From NCBI GenBank assembly GCA_030674185.1, contig JAPXFY010000150.1, positions 1 to 64,000 on the forward strand: 64,000 nucleotides of DNA. Reading direction: 5' to 3'. The translations under genes were made by a program, and so were the position numbers. The DNA comes from Monoplex corrugatus (lineage: Eukaryota > Mollusca > Gastropoda > Littorinimorpha > Ranellidae). The notes under the pieces are model-generated. The model was not told the origin of the DNA. It did no database searches and saw only the letters and a program-made list of their open reading frames with translations. Positions 45,712 to 59,000 of this stretch are shown here, in pieces (positions within the stretch are counted from its first letter, which is position 1; each line of letters starts with the position of its first letter).

Positions 45712-48700
45712 GTGTGTCAAATGGTTGATGTGATGCGTCTAATGTGTTGGCTAGTGACTGCATACTTGTCACCTCTCACTTTCATCCTGCACTACAAGCT
45801 AGCACCGCTGCCTGCAGCTATGCGAAAAGGAGAGCAGAATGCGTAAATCTCTTTCTGTCAGTACATAACCTCTCCGTCAACAAGCCCTACGTTATGCCTC
45901 CTCGTGGCGACATGTGGTAAGTGAGCACCTCACAGACTCAGGCTAAAACTCGAGGGACTCAGAGGAGGTCTTGCCTACAGACGTGCAGCATGCAGGCCCA
46001 CTGATGCGTGGATATGTCCTGATGCCCACAAACCAGACCCCCAGCAGTGGGTAAATAGCGCCACTGCCTTGTGGTTATCTTGGGAGAGAATAAGGCTAAG
46101 GGAGAAAACCCTGACAGAAAATCACCTCTACTGCCTTGTAGGTTGTTGCGGGAACGACAAAGGCTGGTGGAGAGTCTGTTCACAAACCGATGGAAGGCAT
46201 CGGGAAACCACCATCGTTTTTCCCACGTCTGCAGGCCAGACCTCCTCTGAGTCCCTCGAGCTTTAGCCTAAGTCAGCTATTTGACAGCCAAAGAAAAAAA
46301 AATGAAGATAACGACGTAAACAGGGGCTCCTATGGAGCACCTTTATCTGGTAGTGACTGTCATGCTGTGCAGGTGACACCCGGCCGTCAGCAGGCTACTG
46401 TATTCAAACTAAAAAATATAAAAATTGCAACGTGGAATGTGAGGACATTGCTGCAAAAGGGAAAACTAGAAAATGTCAAGATTGAGATTCAAAGGCTTAA
46501 CATCAATATTTTAGGACTAGGGGGCAGGCGTGATGCCATCAGGCGAGCATACAATAATATTTTCTGGTGGAAACACAAGAAAGAGGAGTAGGCTACGCAT
46601 CACGATAGAAAGGGACAAGTGAAAATCAGTCAAGGGATACTGGGCAATATCAGACCGAGTTTTGCTAGTTAAGTCAGATGGCAAGCCATTTGATATCAAC
46701 GTCACTCAGGTGTATGCACTAATATCTGCAAGTACTCAAGAAGAAATTGACAACTTCTATGAAGTATTAGAGATGCCAAAGCTCAATGCAAATCATAGGA
46801 AGTTACAAAATAATGGGAGATTTTAATGCTAAACGTGAACGGGGAGAGTGGCTGATATAGTTGGACTTCATGGCCTTGGTACATCAAATGAAAGGGAGAG
46901 AAACTTGTGGAATGGGTACAGATGAATGAGTTCATAATAGGAAACACCTGGTTTGAACAGCCTAAGAGAAGAAAATGGACATGGATGAGTCCAGGAGATA
47001 ATACTAAATATCAAATTGACTACATCTTGATAAATAAAGACTTAGAGATTGTTTACTGACAGCAAAAACACTACCAGGCGCAGACTACAACAGTGACCAC
47101 AATCCTGTAATGGGAAGATTTAGGCTGAAATTAAAGAAATGAAAAGATACCAAAACCAACATCAAATCTTGGACTCTTAAAGACAGACGAAGCAACCCGT
47201 GAAAAGTGTACACGTTCAAGCACAATGGACAAAGTTGAAAAAGTCGATAAACGAAGCTTGTGAAGAAATCCCTGTAGTAGATATAAAAGTAAAAAACAAC
47301 TGGATGACAAAAGAAATTATAGGCTTGATGGAAAAACAGAGGAAGGCAAAGGGAAAAGAGGAAGAATACAAAAAGAAAAACAAAGAAATCAGGAATAGGT
47401 GCAATGAAGCTAAGGAAGCTTGGTTGAAAACAAAATGCAAAGAAATAGAAGGCCGACACAAAACAGATCTTCACGGTATGTACAGAAAAACTGAAGACAT
47501 TGCTCACAGGAAAAAAACTTTCACATCAACTGAGTACATTAAAGACCTTTTTAACGATGACAGAAATGAAAATCACATTATAGGAAAAAGAACGTTGAAG
47601 GACCACCCATATGAAAGATGAAGTTAGAGCAGCATTGAAAAAGATGAAACCAGGAAAAGCTCCAGGACCAGACATTATTACTACTGAGATGATTGAAGGC
47701 CTGCAGGAATTCACTCTTGAAAAAAATAACAGTCCTCCTAAATGACATTTATGACACAAGAAATATTCCCAAAGATATGTCAGAATCAATTTTCATTGCA
47801 CTTCCAAAGAAAACACGTGCTGTAGAATGTGAACTCCATCGTACAATCAGCTTGATGAGTCATGTAACAAAAATCCTTTTAAGAATAATCATGATGAAGA
47901 CGAGGAAGAGAATCAAAAGAGGAATAGCAGAAGAACAGTGTGGATTTATCAAAGGGAAAGGAACTATTAATGCTATGTACATCCTAAGAATTGTCATTGA
48001 AAGGTCAATGAAGTTGAATAAAGAGTTATATTTATGCTTTGTTGATTATACCCAGGCTTTCAATTGGATAAGACATGAAGAATTGATCAACCAATTAGAA
48101 CGACTCAGTATCTATAGAAAAGATCTAAGAATAATCAGAAATATGTATTGGGAACAAACAGCAGCAATGAGAATACAAAACGATATAAACTCTCCAAAAT
48201 ATGAAAAGTGGGGCCAGGCAGGGTTGTGTTCTGTCACCAGATTTGTTTTCATTTTACAGCTAAACCATCATGTGAAACCTAGAAGAATGCCCTGGGGTAA
48301 AGTTTGGAGGAAAAATGATATGCAAAATTCCTTGCACAGATTACACCGTGTTAATTGCAGAAAATGAAAGAACCTATAAAACCTTGTGGATATAGTAGAA
48401 ATAGAGAGCAAAAATAAAGGGTTGGAGCTAAATAACAACAGTCTTGAAGGAGGCAGACACATGAGAATCATTGTTAATCAAGATTAGGAAAAGACAAGCA
48501 ACATTTATAGGCCATTTTATGAGGAAAGAGGAATTAGAGCACCTGGTCACAACATGAAAGCTGGAGAGAAAGAGAACACCAGGTAGACCCAGGGAGAAAA
48601 TATTGGACGGACTTGCAGGGTGGCTGAGGACAGACAGGGTGGAAGATATACTTGCAGCGACAAAAAATAGATGCATATGGAGGACCATGATCGCTAACAC

Positions 48701-48736
48701 CATGTGGCAGGGCATATGATGATGATGATGATGATG
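45712..48736 (+). mobile_element. RTE-type LINE, near full length with an internal RT deletion (copy R4)
   Basis: The 5' end (GATGTGATGCGTCTAATGTG) matches that of R2. The 3' end is CATGTGGCAGGGCATATGAT plus GATGAT repeats. Fragments: 46190-46591 (KIATWNVRTLLQKGKLENVK: endonuclease), 47199-47621 (linker, NRCNEAKEAWLKTKCKEIEG), 47693-48367 (DMSESIFIALPKKTRAVECE, LHRTISLMSHVTKIL, LYLCFVDYTQAF). Near 48440 the sequence jumps from the thumb (GLELNN) to the C-terminal part, deleting roughly 0.3 kb relative to R2. The catalytic YADD is replaced by an unrelated TDYT-like word near 48340. Non-functional. Confidence 0.85.
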
Positions 48737-50147
48737 ACTTGGGAATTAACATGACTTTTCAAGTAATGGTGTGCGTGTCTGCTGTTAATGTTTAGTGTCT
48801 AATTTAGGGTTTATTTATTCTTTATGTTCGTACAGTTCAGTAAAAACTGATGTGTGTTATTCATTTCAATGTGTGATCTACTTATGGAGAGACTGTCTAG
48901 TTACACACATGCGCTTCATATTCTTGATGGAGTTGTGTGTTTCTGCTAGTCTCATTTTGTGTATGAACAAAATATCGTAGTAGGAGAACACATTGCTCCA
49001 AATTCTACAATACCAGCTGGGAAGTAACTGTCCAATGAATGGTGAAACACTGGTGCTTTGGGTCCCACCCAGCATCCTCAGGTGTTCCTTGTTAATTCTG
49101 ACTTGTCACTTCGGCGCTAGCTTCAGGGAATCAGGCCAGATGACTGCAGTGAAAGTTCTGGCAGCGTTTCAGAAAGACAGTAAACTTGGGATCTCTTTGA
49201 GGACATGTCAGACTACCTGAAAAGTAAAATAGACTGTGTCTAGAGCATTATGCCTGGCCACTTTTGCGGCTGTAGGCATACATCCCTGTGGTTGTAGTAA
49301 AGGAACATTAGGAGTTTCCACCAGATAACTTCCAAGACTATAGTAAAGGGAAAAGAGCAGGCAGTTGTGCGAGCTGACGATTGGGCAGATCGCCCAGTAC
49401 AGAGATGAATGCCTGAAGTAAGGCGAGAGAGGACTCTTTTCATTTTCTCTCGGTCCAGTAGCTGGGCTAGACCTGGTTGGTGCGTTGTGTTGCTATGTCC
49501 CAGGGTGCGTCATCTCCCCAGTTTGCTGTTTGGATTTTTGGATTGTAAATAAAGTAATTGACGACTGGGTCTGAATGGGTTATACAGCGCATGGATGCCC
49601 CCCCCCCCTCCTTTTTTGTGTGTGGTAGAATGTTCTTTTCCTTCTTTAGAATTCTAGGGTAAAATTATACACGCTTTCGACGTGTTAAGCTTAGTCTTTC
49701 TGCAGCGTGATCAATAAGATTCGCCAGCTGGGAGTACATGTAGAATGACAGGGATGAGGAAAGCAATAGAGAAAGGCTCAATGCACTGATCCTGGCTTGT
49801 CGATGTACATTGCTGGGGCACTGTGTATTATGTTTGAAAATATTGTATTACTTGTATGGCTGACTTTGCCTCGAATCTTGCTGGTGAATATGTCTCGTCT
49901 TCATTTTCTTGTATCATCTTGTCTGGTCTGAATATGAGGTGAAGGAAGAGAGATCAAAAGAACTAAGTCACCAGGTCTGCCACTCTTTCTGTTCATTGTG
50001 CAGAGGACTTGCGACATTGATACATTAAGATCAGCAATAACAATTCATCTGGGTAAGTGATGCTCGTCAGAAAGTATTTAGTATTGTTTTGGGCATGTCT
50101 GGGAATATCTAGTGTTTAGTTAATGAGTAAATTCATTTCTACGTTGT
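48737..50147. other. Gene-less stretch
   Basis: No domain-bearing frame was seen. A run of 12 C lies near 49600. Confidence 0.3.
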
Positions 50148-50285
50148 TTTAACACCTTAGGTGTCATGCTGCTGCCACTCTCCTGCATTATCGACAATGA
50201 TAGCAAAGCAAGAATGCAATTTTTGGTTCCATCACCCCATCTGTCAGCTTCCAATAGGTAGTGTGAGGGAATAAAAGGGTTAAGT
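50148..50285. mobile_element. Possible small TTAA-flanked repeat
   Basis: TTAA at both edges. The right end, reversed, is CTTAACCCTTTTATTCCCTC, which matches the word at 2391. The inverted repeat to the left edge is weak. Confidence 0.3.
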
Positions 50286-50384
50286 TTTTGCAGTTTGTGA
50301 AAAACGTGTATGAGTGAAAGAGTCAAAGATGAATAGACTGTCAATAGTAAAGCTGGGGTGTCATTATCAGATTTATATTATTGC

Positions 50385-50535
50385 AATTTGTATTATCATT
50401 ATGTTATTATTATTAATATCATTATTATCATTGCTAAGGCTATTAATGTTATTATCGTTATCATTATCATTATCATTATTACCACTATTATTATTATATT
50501 ATTATTATTATTACTGTTGTTGTTGTTGTTGGAAA
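50385..50535. repeat. ATT/GTT microsatellite
   Basis: Imperfect ATT, ATC and GTT repeats. Confidence 0.85.
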
Positions 50536-50679
50536 AGAAAACTAAATACTTGTGTGTATCAATAAATTGCACACATAGTCTACGAAAATGCCCCTAGTGT
50601 TGACCATTCCATCGAATTCAACATAAAGAGGTTTATTCAAAAATAAACCTCAATACAAATGTATAAGCAAAACTAAGTA

Positions 50680-50950
50680 CACTAGTACATATTTAAAAAC
50701 TGACATACATTACCTAAACTGCTTCTGCACACCACAATTTCTTACATTCAAAAATACGGTTAGTGAGTGTACACAATTGTCAATCCTTCTAGAAAGTAAG
50801 GAAGGCTTTATGGAAAACATACAGGTGAGCGGACAAGCAAGGCAGCAAATTAGAAGAAGAGATAACAGAAAGCAAAGGACTAAAGCAGAAACAAAGATAG
50901 CAACAGAAAAAAGAAAATTTCTAGCACAGTATTTTCAGAGGATGTCATAA
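50680..50950 (+). repeat. Third copy of the dispersed repeat seen at 308-530 and 32940-33830
   Basis: Shares CTGCTTCTGC, TTCAAAAATACG, GAGATAACAGAAAGCAAAGG and GAAAATTTCTAGCACAG with the other copies, in the same order. Confidence 0.5.
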
Positions 50951-52306
50951 TGAGGTCAAAGACTTAAGTAGGTCTACGAAATTTAAGTAGATGTGGTTCG
51001 CTAAATGAAACAATTCCATGTGACGTGAAAGTATTCAAAACCAAATATCATGGCACTAAAACTACCAATGGATGAGCGAAATTTCATACGCATTTTCACC
51101 AAGATGATATATAGCAGGAAAAAATTATATGACACTTCAGACGCAATGTCATTTGTTTCAAGAGTTCCAATGATGAAAAAAAACAACTAGAAAAAACCTT
51201 GACTATTACATCACAGACTAAATGGCAGTTAAGCCATTCCGAACAATACCAATGGTTTCAAGACTTTGAATGATGAAAACAAACAAACAAATAATATGAT
51301 GTATCACTAAAGAAAGACTATTACTTTATAGACTCTGTGGCAGTTCCATTAATCATCACGTGAAGCATTTCAAACATTGAATTCGTTTGTTTACTGTATG
51401 AAATTCTTTCTGATTCAATTTTAGTTTTCTCAAGACAGCATTTCGTGCTTGGAATAATGATTAAAGTTTGTGAATGTGAAACATATTACAAGCATGAAGC
51501 ACCTTCATGAGAAAAGAATCTGAAACAAAAAAATCATATAATAACTAAAATGAAATATGACACCCACCGTTTCACACTCTGAAATAATATCTGAGAACAT
51601 TGAAAAGAATGTTAATAATTGCCTGATATTCTGGCCTCATGTTATGTAGAGCTTCAGACAATACAAACCACTGTCATTGTAATTTGTTGAAACCGATACC
51701 TTGGATTAACAAAGAATCAGACTTGATTTGTGTTCTGAGCTTCTGTTATTACAGAGGCTTGATGTATCGACTGACTTGGGAGGTTTCTGGTACGGTTATA
51801 TTCTGCTCCAACTGTAATTAAGTGAAGTAAGCTGTTACTGAACGTTATTAACGTTTAAACACCAAACAACTAATTTTTCTTCACCTTAACACTTTCAAGT
51901 CTGCCGAAGAATCAGTAATTGTTAGACCTTCAAGCAAAAGAATTGTATCTCCAGTTTATCCACGTCAGCTGCTTACGTCTTCTGTAATAGAATAGTTAAC
52001 AGTGAATGAATATTCAATAATTTTAGAGAACTGTTAATGTCCAGTCGAACTCTGTGCCTAGTGGGACCCCCCCCCCCCCCCAAATATATCAAGCACAGTG
52101 CTGCCTTTGGTTCTGGGTGAGTAGGACCAACAAATATTACCTGCGAGTTCAGGGTGCAAGAACATGTTGTGTGTGTATGAATTTAAGGAGAGCTTTTGAA
52201 AATTTACACCATATACGTCAGTCTATACAGATCACATGCATTACACAACGCTGTGGCACGGCGTGTTGTTTTGAAATCTGATAATGTTTTAATTGATCTA
52301 TCGTTA
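50951..52306. other. Gene-less stretch, with a 15-C run at 52067-52081
   Basis: No supported gene. A duplicated word ('gttccaatgatgaaaa' near 51165 and 'gactttgaatgatgaaaac' near 51260) hints at an old local repeat. Confidence 0.3.
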
Positions 52307-52319
52307 ACAGACAATACTA

Positions 52320-52392
52320 TCAAAAACAAACAAACAAACAAACAAATAAACAAACAGACAAAAGAAAACAAACAAACAAACAACAAACAAAA
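52320..52392. repeat. AAAC microsatellite
   Basis: (CAAA)n, imperfect. Confidence 0.9.
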
Positions 52393-52504
52393 CTAACACG
52401 CGAAGCAGAAAGGAAAAGCATAGAATCCATGTTAAGTATTACCTCAGACCCCATGGCACAATTTATGACACTTTTCATTTCATCATATTTGTGGTGTAGC
52501 TCAT

Positions 52505-52795
52505 CTTAATCGTCTGACCTATATGGCCTATAAATGTTGCCTGCCTTTTCCTAATCTTCCTTATGAGTGATCTACTTGTGTCTACTTCCATCAAGACTGT
52601 CTCGCTTGTTTTCTTTGCTGTCCATGGAACTCTCAACATTCTTCTTAGAAACCACATCACAGCTGCCTCAATCTTGTTCTGGCTTTGTTTGTTGACTGTC
52701 CACGCCTCACATCCGTACAACAGTATTGGTTCTATATAACATTCAAGAACTCTCTTCCTGATGTTAACTGATATGCATTTGTTGGTAACTGAAAC
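52505..52795 (-). mobile_element. RTE-type LINE 3' fragment (copy R5)
   Basis: The minus frame 52475-52720 reads MYGCEAWTVNKQSQNKIEAA, LRRMLRVPWTAKKTSETVLM and IRKIRKRQATFIGH, matching R2's carboxyl part. Both ends are lost. Confidence 0.8.
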
Positions 52796-52799
52796 AATG

Positions 52800-53390
52800 C
52801 GTGTTCACAAACACTCAGGGTATGCCCAAAAGAATAAAGCTTCCTCCCACTTAGTCTTTAAAAATTTAAACCGTGCTGTGGTATACCTTCGCTCATTGAC
52901 TGTTATTTGTCATTTAACTGCTTGAAGATATGATAGTTGCCACTTTAACATACACAGGAACAGGTAAATGTCATGTATACGGTAGGGACAGATATAGACC
53001 TATGTATTGATTGAACTCACTGTCAGCTGCAGGAGCTGCCTGTGATATACGAGTGACATAATGATCAACCAACATCCCGCTCTATCTACCCTGATGACTT
53101 ATGACCATGCCCCATCATTTTATCATTCAAGGAATAACAAAGAATTACTCAGTAAGATTTATTGCCCCTTTTTTATTTCAAAATTAAACTAGTTCTGCAT
53201 CCTGGACTAAACAAGAGTAAACAATGTAAAACAAATATTCATCATCACCACCATTACGCCCCACCACCACTACCGTTCGGATCATTACCGCTACTCATTT
53301 CATCACTGATGCACTGTCTTGGATAAATTCAATGATTTATTGCTGTTCTACCACGTTACTGGTTGACACTACGTTCTGCCTGTGTCTATC
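52800..53390. other. Gene-less stretch
   Basis: Nothing supported was seen. Confidence 0.3.
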
Positions 53391-53420
53391 TCTGGTCTGT
53401 CTGTACATCTGTCGCCTCTT

Positions 53421-53427
<7 letters not shown>

Positions 53428-53473
<46 letters not shown>

Positions 53474-53544
53474 CCTATATATATATTAATATATATATAT
53501 ATATCTGTATGTATATAAACATACACACACATACAGATATATGC

Positions 53545-53605
<61 letters not shown>

Positions 53606-53663
53606 CGTGCGCACGCGCGCGCGTGTGTGTGTGCATCCATCTGTCACCTCTCTCTCTCACTCA

Positions 53664-53730
<67 letters not shown>

Positions 53731-53745
53731 GCGCACACGTGTGTG
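53428..53745. repeat. CT, AT, GT and CT compound microsatellite
   Basis: (CT)n 53428-53472, TA/ACAC mixture to 53565, (GT)n to 53632, (CT)n 53647-53725. Overlapping ORFs are artefacts. Confidence 0.9.
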
Positions 53746-53846
53746 TATGTGTTTTTTAGTTTATCAGACAGAGAGACATCAGATATAAATGACTTCAAAG
53801 ACGTTGATCATATAGAAAAAGTACACATAATCACATATAACACTTC

Positions 53847-54370
53847 TTGGGAATACATGTAAGGACTAACAACATGGTCTACAGTGACTTAGGAAGATAT
53901 CAACTGTGTATAAATCCCTATGCTATGTGTGCAAGACAGTCGATAAAATTCTCTCTAATGGAGAAGGAAAGATTTCCACACAGAATTTGTAAAATACTGC
54001 TAGAATTAGATCAGTTGAGAAACGATTGTTCAGTATCTGAAGTAAAAAAAAAAGTAGTGTATGAGACTGGGTCTAATATACTATATGACTACATCAAAGT
54101 GTAGGGGATGTAAAAGTGCTCTTAACTATGTTTAAAGAAAAACTTGTGGATATGTTTGTTAAAAAATGGTCTGTCACTATCGTGATAGGTACGATACCAA
54201 CATATATTTTGGATTGGGATAGATATGTTTTAGAGTTGTTACTACTCAGGTGCTTGGTAAGATTTAATATTCTCCTATTAGGAACAATTTTCGTGATGGT
54301 GAATCAGACGAAAAAAAAAGATATATTCGTTTCGCAAAACGGAGATTGATTACGAACAAACATTTCCTGT
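53847..54370 (+). pseudogene. LINE ORF C-terminal fragment
   Basis: The frame 53847-54104 begins VYSDLGRYQLCINPYAMCAR, followed by KFSLMEKERFPHRICKILLE. After stops and shifts it continues with FKEKLVDMFVKKW, YDTNIYFGL and a KRYIRFAKRRLITN-like end. The pattern (V..DLGRYPL.I......I.) is that found after the RT domain in widespread mollusc LINEs of the CR1 group, from memory. A second piece is at 60505-60690. Confidence 0.55.
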
Positions 54371-54390
54371 TTGAATATCCATTATATGTA

Positions 54391-54575
54391 TATTTTAGAC
54401 TGAAATTCCTAAAAGAATGAGCTAGGATACCAGTGCATACATTACTTATAGTTAAATTTTAGAATGGAATTCCTAAAAGAATCAGCTAGGATACCAGTGC
54501 ATATTACTCACAGTTAGATTATAGAATGAAATTTCTACAAGAACCATCTCGGGCATCAGTGCAAGCATACATTAT
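54391..54575. repeat. Tandem repeat, about 65-70 bp, three diverged copies
   Basis: The unit contains TTAGA(C/A)TG(A/G)AATTCCTAA, then AAGAAT(G/C)AGCTAGGATA and CCAGTGCATA. The third copy is more diverged. Confidence 0.75.
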
Positions 54576-54890
54576 TTAACCCTTTTCCTACCAAGAAAAT
54601 AGGTCCCTGTACTATTGACCAAGTAATGTTAGGATATGACTTCGGAAACACTCAAATTACGCCTGTTTTTTTACCATTTTTGCCGCTTCAAACGTCGTGT
54701 AAATGCAGAAAGGAAATGAAAATATTATACCCCCTTTGCCAGAAAAGGATTACATCAACAATGTGGTCATTTTCTATTTATATACTCCAAACTGAAACTA
54801 CGGTTCAGGGCACGAAATCTTCGTGACACGGTCCATGGAGAGAGAAAGCTGAGTCACGAGGATCTCGTGACGCGGTACGAAATGTGTTAA
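54576..54890. mobile_element. piggyBac-like MITE, 307 bp, flanked by TTAA
   Basis: TTAA at 54576-54579 and 54887-54890. The inner ends are CCCTTTTCCTACC and, reversed from the right, CACATTTCGTACCG. With the TTAA they form an imperfect inverted repeat (about 16 of 21 positions). No coding capacity. A hairpin-prone block with TCACGAGGATCTCGTGA lies near 54853-54870. Confidence 0.5.
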
Positions 54891-55046
54891 AGCAACAATT
54901 ACTCACTGACCATAGATTTACTGTATCCAGGTTCGTTTCTCATGCCATCAATAAACGAAAGAAAGTCATCACTTGAATTAAAAGGAAAAGGTGATAATTT
55001 TGAGAAATTGATGATATTTTGTAATGACTATCAATGTGTCAGCCTC

Positions 55047-55227
55047 TGTGACGTGTGTTGACAGTAAACAGCGTGCGGATAACAGCACAGCATGATATTC
55101 GTTTAAATGTAACTGAATGCTGTTCACTGTGAAATGTATATATAGTCAGTTGAGAATCGGACAGGGAGGAGAAAAGACGAAGAAGCATTGCCCTGTCTTC
55201 CGAGTTGGCTGTAGAAAGAACGAAACA
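55047..55227 (+). repeat. 5' LTR of copy 2
   Basis: TGTGACGTGTGTTGACAG ... GAACGAAACA. It lacks 6 bp relative to copy 1 LTRs. Confidence 0.9.
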
Positions 55228-55292
55228 TGGTGTCAGAATCGTGATTACGAACTCCAACAAAAATCCAGAATATTGAAGACTAAAGTTCAACC

Positions 55293-56030
55293 ATGGAAGA
55301 TGAACAAGAAGAGAGAAGAGCCAGTCGACGACATGCCAAGATTCCCTTGCCTCCTAAACTTGATGTGAATGGAGGAAACCTGCAGAGCAGCTGGAGGAAA
55401 TTCAAGAGGCTTTGGGACAGCTATGAAATTGTGACAACACAGACAGAAGAACACTCAACATACAGAACAGCAGTTTTTCTTTCTTGCATTGGGCTGGATG
55501 CTATGGACATCTATGAAGGATTGGCATTTGCTAATGAAGCTGAAAGAAATGACATTGACACTGTTCTCCAGAAATTCGAAGAATACTGTGTGGGTTCAAC
55601 CAATGAAACTTACGAAGCATTCAGATTCAACTGCAGACATCAAGCAGCAGGAGAATCTATCGAACAGTTTGTAGCAGAACTGCGGAGACTGATCAAGACC
55701 TGTAACTATGGTACACTGGAAGACAGACTGTTGAGAGATCAAATCGTACTGGGTGTACATGACGAGACTCTGCGATCAAAATTACTGGAAGTGCGACAGC
55801 TGACATTGACTGCATGTATTGATATGTGCAGAGCGCATGAATCAAGTCAACATCAAACCGTCCAAATGATGAGAAAAACGCAGGACACGCAGGAAGTCCA
55901 AGCTTTCAAAGAAAAGAAGACAGCAAAGCAGTATAGCAAAGGAAACAAACCAGAGTACAGAGAGAAATGCGGATATTGTGGAGAAATGTCCAGCATTTGG
56001 AAGAAAATGCAAAGCTTGTGGAGGAAATAA
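55293..56030 (+). pseudogene. Gag-like protein with disrupted zinc knuckle (copy 2)
   Basis: 245 codons, near-identical to copy 1 Gag over its first 215 residues. It then reaches the first cysteine pair (EKCGYCGE) and slips out of frame. The second cysteine-rich unit (CPAFGRKCKACGGNNHFASC) is readable only in the next frame, from 55978. The nucleocapsid part is therefore broken by a one-base shift, or a small deletion, near 55985. Confidence 0.75.
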
Positions 56031-59000
56031 TCACTTTGCTTCGTGCTGCAGAACACCCAAGAAAAATCAAAAGAAAACAAGAGTTCAGCACTTCGAAGAA
56101 GAAGAGACCGACACTGAAAGCGATAATGAAATCCTCGGGATCGAAGACAAATCCAGAAAAAAGGAGAGAAACATACGAGCAAAAATGCTGATAAATGAGA
56201 TGCCGGTAAAATTTCTTCTTGACACAGGTGCAACAACAAACGTGATGTCTGAGAGCCTGTACAGAGAAGTCACAGGAGATGAAAGAAATCTGACCTGCAA
56301 GAGACAAAGAAGAAGCTGGTGATGTTCAATGGAACAGAACTGAAGCCTGTGGGGGAGATAGTGCTGCGAGTGAAAAACCCCAAGAACAGAAGGAAATACA
56401 AAGTCAACTTCGCGATCACCAAAACGGACTGTAAGCCAGTACTGGGACTGAAAGCTGTACAGCACATGCAATTGTTGACGATCAATGAAGAGAACATTGA
56501 AACGATAGCAGCGAATCAGAAAGAGGAGGAAAATGCAAAAGATATGCTCACAAAGTACAACGATGTCTTTGAAGGAGAAGGAAAACTAGAAGGGAAATTA
56601 CACCAAGAAACAGACCCCAGTATTGCTCCAGTGAAGATGCCTTGCAGAAAGAGGCCGATAGCAGTGCAAGAGAAAGTGAAGGACGAGCTGAAGAGGTTGA
56701 AAAAACTGGACGTGGTCACTAAAGTAGACACGCCAACGGAGTGGATAAGCAGTTTGGTCGTAACAACAAAGAGCAATGGGAAAGTCAGACTGTGCATCAA
56801 CCCTAAGCCACCGAACAAAGCCCTCAGGAGAAACGAGTACCCCATGCCAACCATTGATGACGTATTGCCTCTCCTCAAAGATGCAAAATACTTCACACAC
56901 CTGGACGCGAAAAACGGGTTTTGGCACGTTGAACTGGACGAAGACAACATTTGAGATGCCTTTTGGCAAATACCGATGGAAACGAATGCCCTTTGGAATT
57001 TCACCAGCCCCAGAACAATTCCAGAGGAGGATTGACATCGCTCTGGCAGGACTGCCAGGCGTGGTGGTGGTTCATAATGACATTCTTGTTTTTGGCAGAG
57101 GACCAACCGACAAAGCAGGAGCACAAGTTCATGATACCAACCTGAACCGTTTGCTACAACGATGCCGAGAGACTGGAATCAAACTCAACAAGGAGAAGGC
57201 TGAGATGAAACGAACAGAGATATCATATTTGGGACACATTTTCTCAAGAGAAGGCTTGAAAGCCGACCCAAAGAAATTGGACGCTGTCCAACAACTCCCA
57301 GTGCCAGAAGACAAAGCAGCGGTGCAGAGACTACTCGGTGTAGTCGGATACCTTCAGAAATTTGCACCGAACCTGTCTGAGGCAGCAGCACCACTCAGAG
57401 AACTGGTAAAAAATGACGTCCACTTCAGATGGGATGAAGACGTCCACGTAGAAGCCCTGAAGAAAGTGAAGAAGATATCTCTGAGCCACCGGTACTTCGC
57501 TACTTTGACTCTTCAGGAAAGCGTACAACCACCCTTCAGTGTGATGCTTCACAGTTTGGACTTGGAGCTTGTCTCATGCAGGATGGTCAACCGATTCAGT
57601 ACGCATCACGAGCCTTGACCGAGACAGAAAAAAGCTATGCTCAAATAGAAAATGAGATGTTGGCAATACTCTTCGGTCTGGAAAGGTTTGAGAGATACGT
57701 CTATGGAAGAGACATTCTGGTGGAGACTGACCACAAACCACTAGAGACCATTCACAAGAAGAGCCTGCTCTCAGCACCTAAGAGGATTCAGAGGATGCTA
57801 CTCAGAACTCAGAAGTTCAGGTACACGGTAGTATACAAGCGTGGATCTGAGATGCACCTGGCTGACACCCTCAGCAGAGCAGTCTGTGGAAAAGCGGAAC
57901 AGCAAGTCACCCACAAGGAAGCCGTTTTCCACAAAGACCTGGAGAAAACAGACTCATTACAAGAACTGGCCATCAGCCAAGAGAGACTGAACAGTCTGCA
58001 GCAAGCAACTCAGGAAGATGCAACCATGAAAACCATGAAAGCTGTCATTCTACAAGGCTGGCCAGAGGAGAAACGACAACTTTCACTACAGTTACAATAA
58101 TACTTTCCTTTCAGGGAGGAACTGTCAGTCCACAACGGACTTGTCTTCAAAAGCCACAGAGTAATTGTACCTGAAAGCGAAAGAGTAGACATCCTTGAGA
58201 AACTTATTGCAAGCCACTCAGGAATTCAGAGCTGCATAAGAAGAGCACGTGAGGTAGTCTACTGGCCCAGGATGAACATGGACATTGAAGATTTTGTCAA
58301 AACATGCAGCGCCTGTAACACATACCAACGTGGTCAGCAGAAGGAACCACTTATCAGTACAGAGATCCCTGACCTGCCCTGGCAACACATCGCTTGTGAC
58401 ATCTTTGAACATAATGGCAATGAATACCTGGTCACGGTCGATCACTACTCTGATTTCTTTGAGATTGATCGGTTACAAACAAGAGAATCCAAAGAGGTCA
58501 TCATCTGTCTGAAGAGACACTTGGCAAGACACGGAATACCAGAACGCCTGACAACAGACTGTGGAACTCAATTCACATCAAACCAGTTTGGAAAGTTCAG
58601 AAAAACATATGGGTTTGAACACGTAACAAGCTCACCACACTACCCTCAGTCCAATGGAAAAGCAGAGAACGCGGTGAAGGCTGCAAAGACGTGCATGAAG
58701 AAAGCAGAACACAACAATCAAGATCCCTTCCTCGCTTTACTTGAGCTGAGAAACATCCCGACAGAGACTGTAAACAGTTCGCCTGCTCAGAGACTGTTCG
58801 GCAGAAGAACACGAACACAAGTGCCGACGTCAAAGACATTACTCCAACCTACAGTTGTACCAATCAAGAAAGAACTTGAGAAAAAGAAACTGAAGCAATC
58901 GCACTACTACAACAGAAGCGCAGTAGAGCTGACAGAACTGAGTCCAGGACAGATTGTGAAATTCCAACCTCCAGGATCCAAAAAGTGGATCAGCGCCAAA

